Shown here one piece after another: positions 34,285 through 64,000 of a stretch of 64,000 nucleotides of DNA (position 1 is the first letter of the stretch; each line of letters opens with the position of its first letter). Below the pieces are notes generated by a model. The model did not search any database. It saw only the letters and a list, made by a program, of their open reading frames with translations, and was not told the DNA's origin. This DNA comes from Chrysogorgia sp. JL179-B06 (Eukaryota > Cnidaria > Anthozoa > Scleralcyonacea > Chrysogorgiidae): NCBI GenBank assembly GCA_035772405.1, contig JAYKKM010000313.1, positions 1 through 64,000 on the forward strand, read 5' to 3'. A program made the translations under genes and the position numbers.

Positions 34285-35262
34285 GCAAGTAATTACCAAT
34301 TGGTACAACACCAACTTGCTACTAGCCAACGCGAAGAAATATCAGATCCTTGCTATAGAACCAAAGGTGTCCAGGAAAAATATAATCAATAGTAACGCCA
34401 TTACACTTGAAATCGAAGGGCAAGAAATAACATCAACTCCAAACTTAAAGATCCTTGGTGTAAATATAGATGACAAACTTCTATTCAACGATCATATAAG
34501 TGATGTCTGCAAAAAAGTAAGCCCAAAAATTGGAGTTTTAACGAGACTACGAAACATGCTACCATGCAAGGCGAAGTTGCAGCTGTATAAATCTGCAATT
34601 TTGTCACACCTGACATATTGCCACACAGTTTGGCACTTCTGCAGGGCATCTGATAGACGGAAACTAGAACGAGTCCAGGAGCGGGCCCTCAAAGTGATAT
34701 TCAACTCCAAATCAGAGCCCTACGAGGAACTTCTACGTCGAGCAGGACTAACAAGTCTATATAACAGACGACTACAAGACATAGCTATCACCATGTATAA
34801 AGTAAAAAACTGCCTCACACCACTATATATAACAGAACTTTTTAACGTCTCCAAAAGTCATTACAACTTACGAAATGCTGATTTTAGTCAAGTTAGGTTT
34901 AACTCCGTTCACTACGGAAAATATTCGATTAGATTTTGGACCACATTTATGGTCTAGTCTGACATCCAATGATAGAGATAAAAATAGCTTAAAAGATTTT
35001 AAAAAACAATATTCGGAAAAGAGATTTAACTCTCTTACAAGAAAATTGCTCCAATTGTATTCTATGTAGTTCTAGTTAACTCATTTTAATTATTTATAGA
35101 TTGTAAATACCTTAGACTTCTATTTTTTATCATTGAACTCTTCAATGAACTACTCTTTTAGTATACCATGTAAATATTTTTAGTTAAATAGTGTCCCCAA
35201 TTGGTTGACAAAGCTAAACACCTTGACACTTCAATAAAGTATTTCATTCATTCATTCATTCC
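34285..35262 (+). pseudogene. CR1/L2-like LINE, 5'-truncated, 3' end with ATTC tail
   Basis: The long open frame 34316-34957 encodes the reverse transcriptase thumb and C-terminal part. Blocks are NLLLANAKKYQILAIEPK, LKILGVNIDDKLLFNDHI, KLQLYKSAILSHLTYC, RKLERVQERALKVIF and a YNLRNADF end. A one-base shift moves the final residues (GPHLWSSLTSNDRDK) into the next frame (34875-35069). The 3' UTR is followed by four ATTC repeats (35244-35262). The catalytic domain upstream is absent, as is usual for 5'-truncated insertions. This is the best-preserved LINE fragment in the window. Confidence 0.85.
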
Positions 35263-35299
35263 ATACAGAATCAGCAGCTCGCGGTGGAAAACGTGGTGT

Positions 35300-35650
35300 T
35301 GCCGGTGGACCAAACATTGTGAGCTGTGAAAATAGACCTATGCTCTTAATGTGTCCTACTTGTGACGTCATAAGTAACTCGAATAATGGTGGACAAATTC
35401 ACACCTACCTCTCAACTTTGAGGTGTATGTACAAACCAATGCAAATCCTAACTTTAGAAAAAAATTTATATCAAATTACTCAGTGATGGCTGAAAAATCC
35501 GATGAAGCCAAAAAGAAAAAGTCGTACGTTTCATTGTTGCATAAACACTTTAAACCAGAGGGACCAGTGCTAGTTTGTAATGTGCCAGGGTTTAGGGGGA
35601 GCTTAACCTTTGTCTGGGACAAGAGTGGGATAGATTTCGAATGCAAATAA
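35300..35650 (+). CDS. Unidentified open frame ending at 35650, possibly transposon-derived
   Basis: The frame at 35400-35650 reads NSHLPLNFEVYVQTNANPN, EAKKKKSYVSLLHKHFKPEG and ends WDKSGIDFECK. I do not recognise it. Its last codons and 3' flank (35634-35810) are repeated in inverse at 36059-36206, which points to a mobile-element origin. No intron signals could be tested. It may be the C-terminal end of a transposon protein. Confidence 0.3.
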
Positions 35651-36206
35651 CACCAAGCCAATACAATACAATAAGAGTACATAAAAGCATATATTTTCTG
35701 AAAAGATCTGTTTTAGGCTTTCAGGAACTACCATAAAAAATGTGAAATGTTGCAGATTGGCAGCAAAATACCACGCTGATCAAAAATTCCAAAAATCTTC
35801 TCCCACCAAGAAATTGTATGTAATATTGACACAATATCAACCAAAGTTGCACTAGTTGTTAATAAGGATGTCTATGATGGGGTTTTGGGAAATAGGTTTT
35901 CGTTGCAATGGTAACAACACCAAAACAAGTTTATCTGAAAAACTACTTTTAATTTTGAATTTCAAAAAAACAGAATCATAGAGATATAAACAAATACCTA
36001 AGACATATTACTGGAACGTTTTATGGAAATCAGATAAATATAACTAGGCATTTTTGTGTGCGGGGAGATTTTTGGAATTTTGATCGACGTGGTATTTTGC
36101 TGGCCAATCTGCCAATCTAAAACAAATCCTTTCAGAAAATATATACTTTAATGTACTCTTATTGTATTGGCTTGGTGTTATTTGCATTCGAAATCTATCC
36201 CCTTTC
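35634..36206. mobile_element. Foldback repeat, arms about 150-175 bp
   Basis: The left arm starts GGGATAGATTTCGAATGCAA and includes ACACCAAGCCAATACAATA; the right arm is its reverse complement ending TTCGAAATCTATCCC. The arms also share the GGCAGCAAAATACCACG and AATTCCAAAAATCT blocks. The interior of roughly 250 bp contains a TTTTCGTTGCAATGG motif, similar to one at about 41650. Confidence 0.8.
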
Positions 36207-36732
36207 TTAAACGATAAATCTTAAAGGGTATATGAAGCGACAAATAAGTTCGGTAGAAACTCCTTATTTGAAAGAACTTTTGAAACTATAAGGCCTTTAT
36301 AGCTCTCCCATAACTAACTTCTCACTTAAGATATGGAGGTTTGTTTGCTATGCACACGACACCGCTGCATACGTTACCAGCGCTCGAAATAACTTTCCCA
36401 AAGTTCCCGATCATGGTGATCGCTAGTCATGATTTTCCGTCGATCAAATTGAAAATCTGGCCGATCGGGAACGTTTTCTTAAGTTCACTAACTATGACTG
36501 TAACTACTTAAAATTGCAGTCACAATCTATTTTCAACTTTTAAACTGGCAAATTATCAGTATTTCATGTTGTCACGCCTTGTCATAGCAAAACACAGCGT
36601 AATAAGACCTAAAATATATACAAAAAATCGCACTCACTTAACAGAAACATTCGTGGTCAGCGGTTCGAATTGCAGATTGTGCAAGTACTTCATGCGAACT
36701 TATTTATAGTTAATGATATCGTTTCCTGTCTT

Positions 36733-37415
36733 ATGCATCAGTCAATTCCAGCTGCGACCATCCCCTCCCCGGGACAGTGTGGGGCATTTGCACGCTTACT
36801 TGTCCCCACGGCCGGGCATTTGCAGCTGCGTGTTCACCCGGGGGCCGGGCATTTGTCAATATCGGGTTATTACCCCCGGGCATTTGTCGCTCACAGAGAA
36901 AAGACCGCGGCCACGAGTTTCCTTTGTCGTATATGCCAAAATGGACGACTTTATCGGCAAGGACGAGAGCTTATATTATTGTTGAATGTTGGTTTTCAAG
37001 TGTGAATCAATGTTTAAGAATTTCCTTCAGTCCATATTATATATATTGTATTTACAATGAAAAACTTTCTACAATAAAAGCAAGTGTGTCACAGCCTTTC
37101 GTCGATGTTTTCATCTGAAGTGAACACGATAGTTTTCCTTGTTTGTTTTTTTTTAAATCCCCAAAAGAACAATGAACAGAGGTATAAATATAAATTGTTA
37201 AAACGTATGTAATTAATTTAGTACATTCATTGAAATTGACTAATTTGTCGGCCCGGGGGTGGGGCATTTGTTTTGCTTTTTCGTCCCAAGGGTGGGGCAT
37301 TGTTCCTTCTTTTTTGCCCTACCCCCGGGCATTTGCACGAAAAAAATGAAAATTTACCAATGCCCGGGGGTTGTCCCGGGGAGGGGATGGTCGCAGCTGG
37401 AATTGACTGATGCAT
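36733..37415. mobile_element. TIR element with GGGCATTTG subterminal repeats, 683 bp
   Basis: The ends ATGCATCAGTCAATTCCAGC, then TGCGACCATCCCCTCCCCGGG, are perfectly repeated in inverse at 37370-37415. Inside both ends are several copies of a CCGGGCATTTG or TGGGGCATTTG motif. Such repeated subterminal motifs often bind a transposase, so this is probably a non-autonomous DNA transposon. Short open frames over it are not protein-like. Confidence 0.85.
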
Positions 37416-37472
37416 TAGCTTAGGCTAAACAAATGCTTTAGCGTGTTTTTGACTGTGTTTTATTTGTCTTTT

Positions 37473-37690
37473 AAAGTGGCACTACGATGAAAATTCACCC
37501 TCGTTTTTTAGATTTTTTTAGCAGAGAGTAGTATTTCAGGGTCGAAAGTGATCATCGATGTAAAAAAAAACTAAAAAATGGTTACTTGTTTTCTTCGACA
37601 AAAAGTCCTGGATTACTATGGATTTACTTGAAGTCAGAAAAATAATACTTGCCATCGTCGAATCGCTAAAACGGTTTCGACCTGCGTCAC
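37473..37690 (+). repeat. Dispersed repeat copy (relative at 39350-39860)
   Basis: Shares CACTACGATGAAAATTCACC, TTTCAGGGTCGAAAGTGATC and ACTTGCCATCGTCGAATCGC with 39350-39860. The second copy has a longer middle section of about 290 bp. Confidence 0.8.
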
Positions 37691-38226
37691 ACAGCATAAA
37701 GATTTCAGTAAAATCAGGAATATAATTGAGGTTATCAAATAAAGTCAATTGAAACTGTACATGTATCCCAGGACACTAAACAGGTAATTTAATTGAATAT
37801 TCTCAAAGATAAACAACATTTCCCCATATAAAGTCATTATATAGTGTGACGTATATACAGTGGTGTTATTTAAATAGCAAACAAATCTGAATATCTAAGG
37901 AACGAAGTGAGATATAAGAAATCTGTAAATGCAAATCTTTATAATTTCAAAAGTTCTTTCAAAAGGAGTTTCTACGGAACTTATAGCTTCAAACCATTAT
38001 CTTCAAACAACATATCGTTAACGCAAGCGGCATGGAGTTGCATTGATAATTGAGACGATAGTGATACTTCCTTTTATTAGTTTTAAACTGCTTTATTAGC
38101 TAAGCTTTTGTCGCGTTTGCAATGGACATTTTCAGAACTTGAATGATTAATGTTCGAGTACAAATCAAGTGTAGTAGTATTTGACATTTATACAAACACA
38201 AACGACCATTATCACCAATATACAAG

Positions 38227-38647
38227 CAGGGGTGGCGCCAGAGGGAGGGGGGGGGGGGGGGCTAAAAGTTTTTTTTACGCATTAACAAACGTTTCGCTAA
38301 ACAACGTCGACAAAGGTTATCAACTTTCATCTCTGGCACAAATCTATCACCTCTGTGTTGTTTCGCGCGCTCACTGTCGTCTAGTTTTTGCGTGAATATT
38401 GTTGTTAGAGTTTCGTATACAGTAAGGAAATACTGACTATAAAATCATGAGTTTCACTGTTTTTTATTTTAATTTTTTTGTTAAAACTGCCCCCAAAATG
38501 CAGGAAATAGCGTTTCAGAGGCTAAGAAAATCAAAAATTCCTCGGGGAGCATGCCCCCGGAGCCCCCTAGAAGAATTACCACTACCTGTTAGCCCCCCTG
38601 TCGAGGACGTTAGTCCCTGCGTCGGGGAATTCCTGGTGCCACCACTG
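38227..38647. mobile_element. hAT-type MITE, 421 bp, with perfect 8-bp target duplication
   Basis: The ends are CAGGGGTGGCGCCAG and, inverted, CTGGTGCCACCACTG. Flanks are the identical 8 bases TATACAAG at 38219-38226 and 38648-38655. The interior starts with a long G-run and includes a GCATGCCCCCGGAGCCCCCT stretch. The short open frame across it is not a real protein. Confidence 0.9.
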
Positions 38648-38806
38648 TATACAAGGCCAAACGTCAAACCGCCCTCTTGAAAACACTCATGCCGCAAATA
38701 CGTTTGCAGCCCTGCTTATCATTGATCTTATAATGAACTGCATCTTTAACTAAATTAATGGTGCATTTCATAATTATTTTTCCTTGTATATGGTATAGGT
38801 GATTTC

Positions 38807-38863
38807 GGGTCATTAAGTAAAATTCCTTCGGGCCTGCGGCCCTCAGGAATTTTACTTAATGAC
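38807..38863. repeat. GC-capped foldback hairpin, 57 bp
   Basis: Stem GGGTCATTAAGTAAAATTCC and its reverse complement enclose the cap TTCGGGCCTGCGGCCCTCA. It is the same cap type as at 14519-14620, with a different stem. Confidence 0.85.
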
Positions 38864-39075
38864 CCTCATCGAGCGGGCGGTTTAACAGCTAATACACCTC
38901 ACTACCATGATATTACTTATAATAATACGACTTTTGGCGGGTCATATTGTTTATTTTTAAGCTACAAATAAACAATATTATTACGCAAGCCACAAATAAA
39001 CAATATGCCTTCCAATATTGTCATCAATACACGTGGCCAAATATCAAACCGCCCTCTTGAAAACACTCGAAAGCG

Positions 39076-40319
39076 GGGTCGGCACTTAATAACATAGGGT
39101 GAGGCTACCTTGTTGTTCGGGTGTATGTTCGGGTGTCAATCGGAAAGGTCTTCGGAAATAATCAAAATGGTGGAATTATTCAGATAATAAATTAAATATT
39201 AAAAATTTCCACTTGTCGAAGAAGCTTACAAGTTGATTATTGATTATGAGACAAAACACACAGTCAAGTTTGCGTGCTACAAGTTGGACAAGCAATTTGG
39301 AAAGACAGGTAAGACTCACAAGCAAAACACAAAACAAGTGCGTATACGTTAAAGTGCCACTACGATGAAAATTCACCTCCATCTTTTAGATTTTCTTTAG
39401 CATAGAATAGTATTTCAGGGTCGAAAGTGATCATCGATGTAAACAAAAACTAAAAAATGGTATTTTGAAGCAAGTATTTTGAGCTATGAAATCACTATTA
39501 GTTAGGCCACCATTACTAAAAACGTGTTCCAAGTGAGCCCGCAATTTCAAAAGATAATATTGTTTGTGACGTCAGATTCTCAATGCTACGCCTCAATTTC
39601 GGTCAAGGTTATTTGTTTTCTTGTTTTTTTTCGAGAAGTAGATGAAATGTCCAGCCTTTCAGGCGAAGAATTTGAAAAAACGACCTTGATTTACTTGAAG
39701 AATTAGCCACGTGGAGTCTTCGCGTTGAGAATTTGACGTCACTTCGTTACGCTGGTCAAGAACATGAACGATTAATGGCGGACATAACAACTCCAGATTC
39801 GGAGTCAGAAAAATAATACTTGCCATCGTCGAATCGCAAAACGGTTTCGACCAAGTAATATTTAGCAGCTCTGCTTTATAAATACGTAAAAATATCGATA
39901 GGTAAAAATTTGATCGTAGAATTTGATCGTAAAATTTGATCGTTAACCCTTTCCTTTCAGTACACAGTAGGTAGCATTATTGTTACCTATTAACCAGAAT
40001 GCCAAAGGTTAGATCTTTAATACCCAATAAAAATGATGATGGAATGTATATTAAATCAAAAATTGAATATAATAAAACTGATATTTAATACCTCGAAATG
40101 TGGAGAGAGGACTATAACCAACCCCAAAACAACAAAGGTCCTAACCCTAACCACCCGCCTAACGAGTTTTCTAATCCTACCAATATGGAGTCGGCGCCAT
40201 TCCCGTCTCTAGCTGCTGGTATTTCATTGAATTTCACCATTTTGATTATTTCCGAAGACCTTTCTGAGGGACACCCGAACAACAAGGTAGCCTCACCCTA
40301 TGTTATTAAGTGCCGACCC
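39076..40319. mobile_element. TIR element, about 1.24 kb
   Basis: GGTCGGCACTTAATAACATA, then GGGTGAGGCTACCTTGTTGT and a GGTCTTCGGAAATAATC block at the left, are matched in inverse at about 40233-40319. It encloses the second copy of the dispersed repeat (39350-39860) and a CCAAAACAACAAAGG repeat (40120-40185). No transposase frame. Confidence 0.75.
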
Positions 40320-40484
40320 TCTCTCCTCCGCAGAGGCTTATATATATATATATATATATTACTAGAAAAGGCGCGCATCGTCCACCGCGCGCCTCCGATT
40401 TTCCTCGATCCACTCCCTGCGCGCTTCCCCATTTTGCACGCACGCCTTCTTCTAATAAAAATAAGCCTCTGCGGAGGAGAGAGG
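40319..40484. mobile_element. MITE with 22-bp TIRs, 166 bp
   Basis: CTCTCTCCTCCGCAGAGGCT at the left is perfectly inverted at the right end. The interior has a (TA)n run and GC-rich GCGCGC blocks. It abuts the end of the previous TIR element. Confidence 0.85.
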
Positions 40485-40865
40485 TGTTGACCCGCAAGCG
40501 GCGGGCCGATAACAAACTAGCAGGGCCGCTTATTATTGGTCGATTGTGTATCGTACGACGTCATCTTTGAACTTGGCCAGGAAGTGATTTATCGCCTCAT
40601 AGATATTGAGAGTGAATAATCTAATTGATAATTAGATACTGCAGTAGCGTAGCCAATTTTCCCAAATGGCAAAGGGTATGGTAACAAACTTTTCGTGACG
40701 TAACTTAAGGGACCGAAGACACTCATCAGAGTTATTTGCTCATGTATTCTGTTGTGTAGTTATCATCGAAGCGAGCAACATGCCATTTCTTGTTACTTGC
40801 GGCTCGTTTAATCGCCGTGTGTAAAGGAAGGTTGAAATGGTGACTAATGGTTTATTAAATCTTAC

Positions 40866-61248
<20,383 letters not shown>

Positions 61249-61309
61249 CTGGTAAAATCCGGGTTGGATAAACTCTACAACGTGATAAAATTGATAACAT
61301 TTCGGTCAA

Positions 61310-61440
61310 TTCTACTTTCAATACAAATTCCCCCATCATAATCATCACCATAATCACCACCAATACCATCGTCGACATTTTAAGAATCACCATCATCATC
61401 ATCACCATTTTAAGAATCTCTGTCATCATCACTATCGGTA
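61310..61440. repeat. Imperfect (ATC)n trinucleotide tract
   Basis: CATCATCATCATCACCAT-type runs, with a duplicated TTTTAAGAATC motif. It gives a methionine-rich false frame on the minus strand. Confidence 0.85.
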
Positions 61441-61449
61441 TCGTTAATA

Positions 61450-63300
61450 ATGGCGAAAATGTCGTCGAAATCGAACGCAAGACAATTTTACACGGACAAT
61501 AAGTACTGGTTTACGTTCTGACACCCATATACTGTTGAGTCAGCGAAAATCGATTTGTTTACTTATGACATCGCTTAAGGTGATTCGATAGCTCGATTGA
61601 TTTTGTGTAAAATTAAAATAACGATAGTGCCCTATTTTATTACATATATATTCGCTTTAATCTTTTTCTGCTTTAATCTTGGTTTCAGCTTATGGGAACA
61701 AATATTTCTCTATAACAAAAATCCTGTGTTGCAAGTTGCAGAATAAATGTCGTGAAACACCCAACAGCAACTTACAATTTCTTTTTTTATCGTTTGGAAA
61801 AAAGTTGAAAGGGCTTCTCAACATATTTTGCAAGTTGCAGAAGGTGTAACTCACTTTCTGCTACTTGAAACACGTTTATTTTTATTTTCCACTAATCAAA
61901 AGTGAGATCGTCGAGATAGCGCGATCAGTCTGGAGTCAGGCTGTCAGTCGGATGGCACATTCCGAACTCAGTAGTGCTTGTTATAATTTACAGGACTTGC
62001 TGCACGTGTAACGCGCGATTGTTTGCAAGATAAATTTTTGCAAGTTGCAGGAAAAATCGCATCGTGTAACAGCACATTTAGATAGTCGAAACAACTGACA
62101 TGTAGTCACCTGAAGGCCACTGCCTGAAGGTGATTGAAGGTAGCAAAGCATTCTGGTAAATGTACAGCCACCATCCTTTTCAGTACCGTCAATTGTGTGG
62201 CCCAAGCCACCCCGCCAAACCACGAAAGCCCTCGTAACGAGGTTGTTTAAAAGTTTAACTACCTTTTTGCAAGAAGATAAATAATCAGGCGAAGCAGTAT
62301 ATAAGTCCTTTGATCTTCTTCGATCACTCCGTCCGCCGATTCGCTCGTATTTTTCAGCGAACTGGACTGCAAGTCGAGCTATTCCTTCACTGCGTGGAAA
62401 GACTTCTTTACTAAAAATGTTAAAATTTGAATATATATTTATTTTTATCAATACGAGAGGGAGGAATCCCAGGGATTCCTATACAATTTGTTTGGCTACA
62501 TGTGATATATATGACCGTGGTCACGGAATCCAAACATTAAAATCTTCTTTAGGGTGCTAATCTCGACCGGAATTTTTTCCCGCGCTTTTTTATGCAAGGA
62601 GAAGTGAAAGTAGCCTTTTGTCGGAATATATATATATATTTGTATGTATGGTAAACGATCCTTTATTGTTGCCGTGGTAACAAAGGAAAATTGGGGTTAG
62701 AGAGGTATAATTTGGCAGTCGAAGGGGTTAAGTTAGGATTATTAGGGTTAGGAATTGTGATTGGGACGTACGTACTATAAACACTGATCTATAGGCTTTT
62801 TGGTGGTTACATTTGGCGTTTAAATTTAAATTGACGGGGTGGGAAGTGAAAGTATAGCCTTTATGTCGGAATATATATATATTTGTATGTATGGTACCCG
62901 GCGGATAACGGTTTTCGAGAAGTTGCAGAACCTCTGGACTAAAGCATCAAATTATACAGACTTTATCAGCTGATTTCAAGCCGTAATTGTAGACTGCAGT
63001 GTTGACGGGCAAGAACAGACACAAATACAGGTAAATAAATTAATAATTTCTCAAATAATGGCTAATAATAGTACACTGCGAGTCTGTGTTGAGCAATTAA
63101 TTTGCCTTTTCTGTATAGTTTTTTTGGTTAGGGTTAGTAATTTGGCTAGGTTTAGGGTTTTGATGATATTATGTTAGCATTTCGTCGTACGGCGTGCAAA
63201 TTTTGAAACTATTTACATATTCAGATCTTTAGAAATTTATTGTTTTCAAAATAAATTGGCATAGCATGACCAGTTGCTACGACCAGCTTCGCCACTGTGT
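61450..63300. other. No confirmed gene; one unexplained open frame and a short direct duplication
   Basis: A minus-strand frame at 61981-62451 includes EGIARLAVQFAEKYERIGGR and SDRRRSKDLYTASPDYLSSC before a weak donor (AAAAG then GTAGTT). It looks protein-like but I do not recognise it, and its phase does not fit the WD40 exon at 61248. A segment with GTCGGAATATATATATAT, then TTGTATGTATGGTA, is present at 62592-62650 and again at 62846-62897. Confidence 0.4.
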
Positions 63301-63309
63301 TTTGCTAGC

Positions 63310-64000
63310 TTCTCGATTGCCATTTTATCTCGATAATCACACAAGACAAAGTTTTTTTATTTCTTTTATAAAATAACACCATTAAATTAACACTAAAGCC
63401 CATGAAAAATGCAGATTTAAGATGAAAATGTACTCAACGTACTGCAGTTAAAACATTCTGTTGTGTTAGTACTTTGATTAGCCTTGTATCCAGGTATTCT
63501 TTAACTGATTTAAACTACGTCAAAAACGACAAAATCTACGCGAGGAACACGTCAGCTTATGCTTTAATATTGACTTATAATGACACGGTTTTTGAGCTCA
63601 ATTAGACAACGTGTTGTCGCTCATTTACTTCCGATTATTTTATAATGCCAGATATATAATTGCATGGATGTGTCAGCTCAACCAACAAGCAGGTGAAGTG
63701 CACCCTTGATCAATGTGGTGATATAATTAACTGTAATGTATGCATGAATGTTGTGCTTTTAATTTAAGTATGGGCATAAAGGCATTTGTACATTTGAGAC
63801 TTTGAGTAGACGTGTAAACATGCATTGTACAGGTTTATAGACCTAGTGTTTCTGGGGAAACACTTTTATCCTTGGGGAAACACTTTTATCCTTGGAGAAA
63901 TGCCGGTCTCATATATATTTAAGCTAACTTGTTGAAGTGCTTTCTGAAGGACATATACTACAACCAACATAGATTTTATTTACATTTCTTACAAACAATC
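63310..64000 (+). repeat. Interior transposon segment, copy 2 (runs off the window)
   Basis: Collinear with 9345-10083. It contains an additional block and a duplicated AAACACTTTTATCCTTGG. The element continues past the window's end. Confidence 0.85.

Larger units (their letters stand above)
36243..37988. mobile_element. TIR element, about 1.75 kb, with nested elements
   Basis: 36243-36368 (GTAGAAACTCCTTATTTG, TTGAAAGAACTTTTGAAACT, then GGTTTGTTTGCTAT) is matched in inverse by 37866-37988. Inside lie the 36733-37415 element and a copy of a dispersed repeat at 37473-37690. No transposase is seen. Confidence 0.6.

Noticed and set aside
35325..35380. Anoctamin-like motif (MLLMCPTCD)
   Set aside because: Only a handful of residues resemble the CPxCD stretch of anoctamins; the rest of the frame does not continue the family.
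61981..62451. 156-codon minus-strand frame as an upstream WD40 exon
   Set aside because: No WD40 features, the possible donor is weak and phase 0, whereas exon 61248 needs two bases from the preceding exon.

Overview
The window is animal nuclear DNA: AT-rich, with short GT-AG exons separated by kilobase introns, and with (TA)n, satellites and many classes of transposable element. The mix of BEL/Pao, tyrosine-recombinase (split-direct-repeat), CR1/L2-like, Penelope-like, hAT-type and foldback elements suggests a marine invertebrate such as a cnidarian. The phylum is an inference; nothing in the sequence names the species.

Two host genes are readable. (1) On the minus strand a WD40-repeat protein gene runs from 61248 down to at least 40866. 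Ten consecutive exons can be read, their splice phases fit at every junction, and no frame is broken; both gene ends are missing. (2) On the plus strand lie an internal exon (24666-25034) and the last exon (29646-29833) of a METTL27/WBSCR27-like class I methyltransferase. The internal exon needs five single-base skips to read through.

Layout. 1-8 kb: no recognisable gene, a few tandem repeats. 8.2-14.6 kb: a TIR element, nested hAT-type MITEs and foldbacks, inside a larger inverted arrangement. 14.6-18.0 kb: a decamer satellite with two orientation switches. 18.7-23.3 kb: a decayed retrotransposon with Ngaro/PAT-style split direct repeats (A1 - genes - B1 A2 B2), carrying a 48-bp minisatellite where a recombinase gene would be expected. 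24.7-29.8 kb: the methyltransferase gene, whose intron holds an antisense dead BEL/Pao element and an antisense LINE fragment. 30-36 kb: CR1/L2-like LINE 3' fragments and MITEs. 36-40.5 kb: nested TIR elements. 40.9-61.2 kb: the WD40 gene, its introns filled with foldbacks, (TA)n, a palindrome holding hammerhead-type cores, LINE and Penelope pieces, and one nearly intact, very young BEL/Pao element (51235-56762). 61.3-64 kb: mostly non-coding, ending in a second copy of the 9.3-10.1 kb transposon interior.

The most useful observations are the hammerhead core with stem III and a GUC site at 44.2 kb; the five +1 interruptions in the methyltransferase exon; the split-direct-repeat retrotransposon; the young but crippled BEL/Pao next to a splice donor; and several filled/empty-site pairs that define MITE insertions directly.
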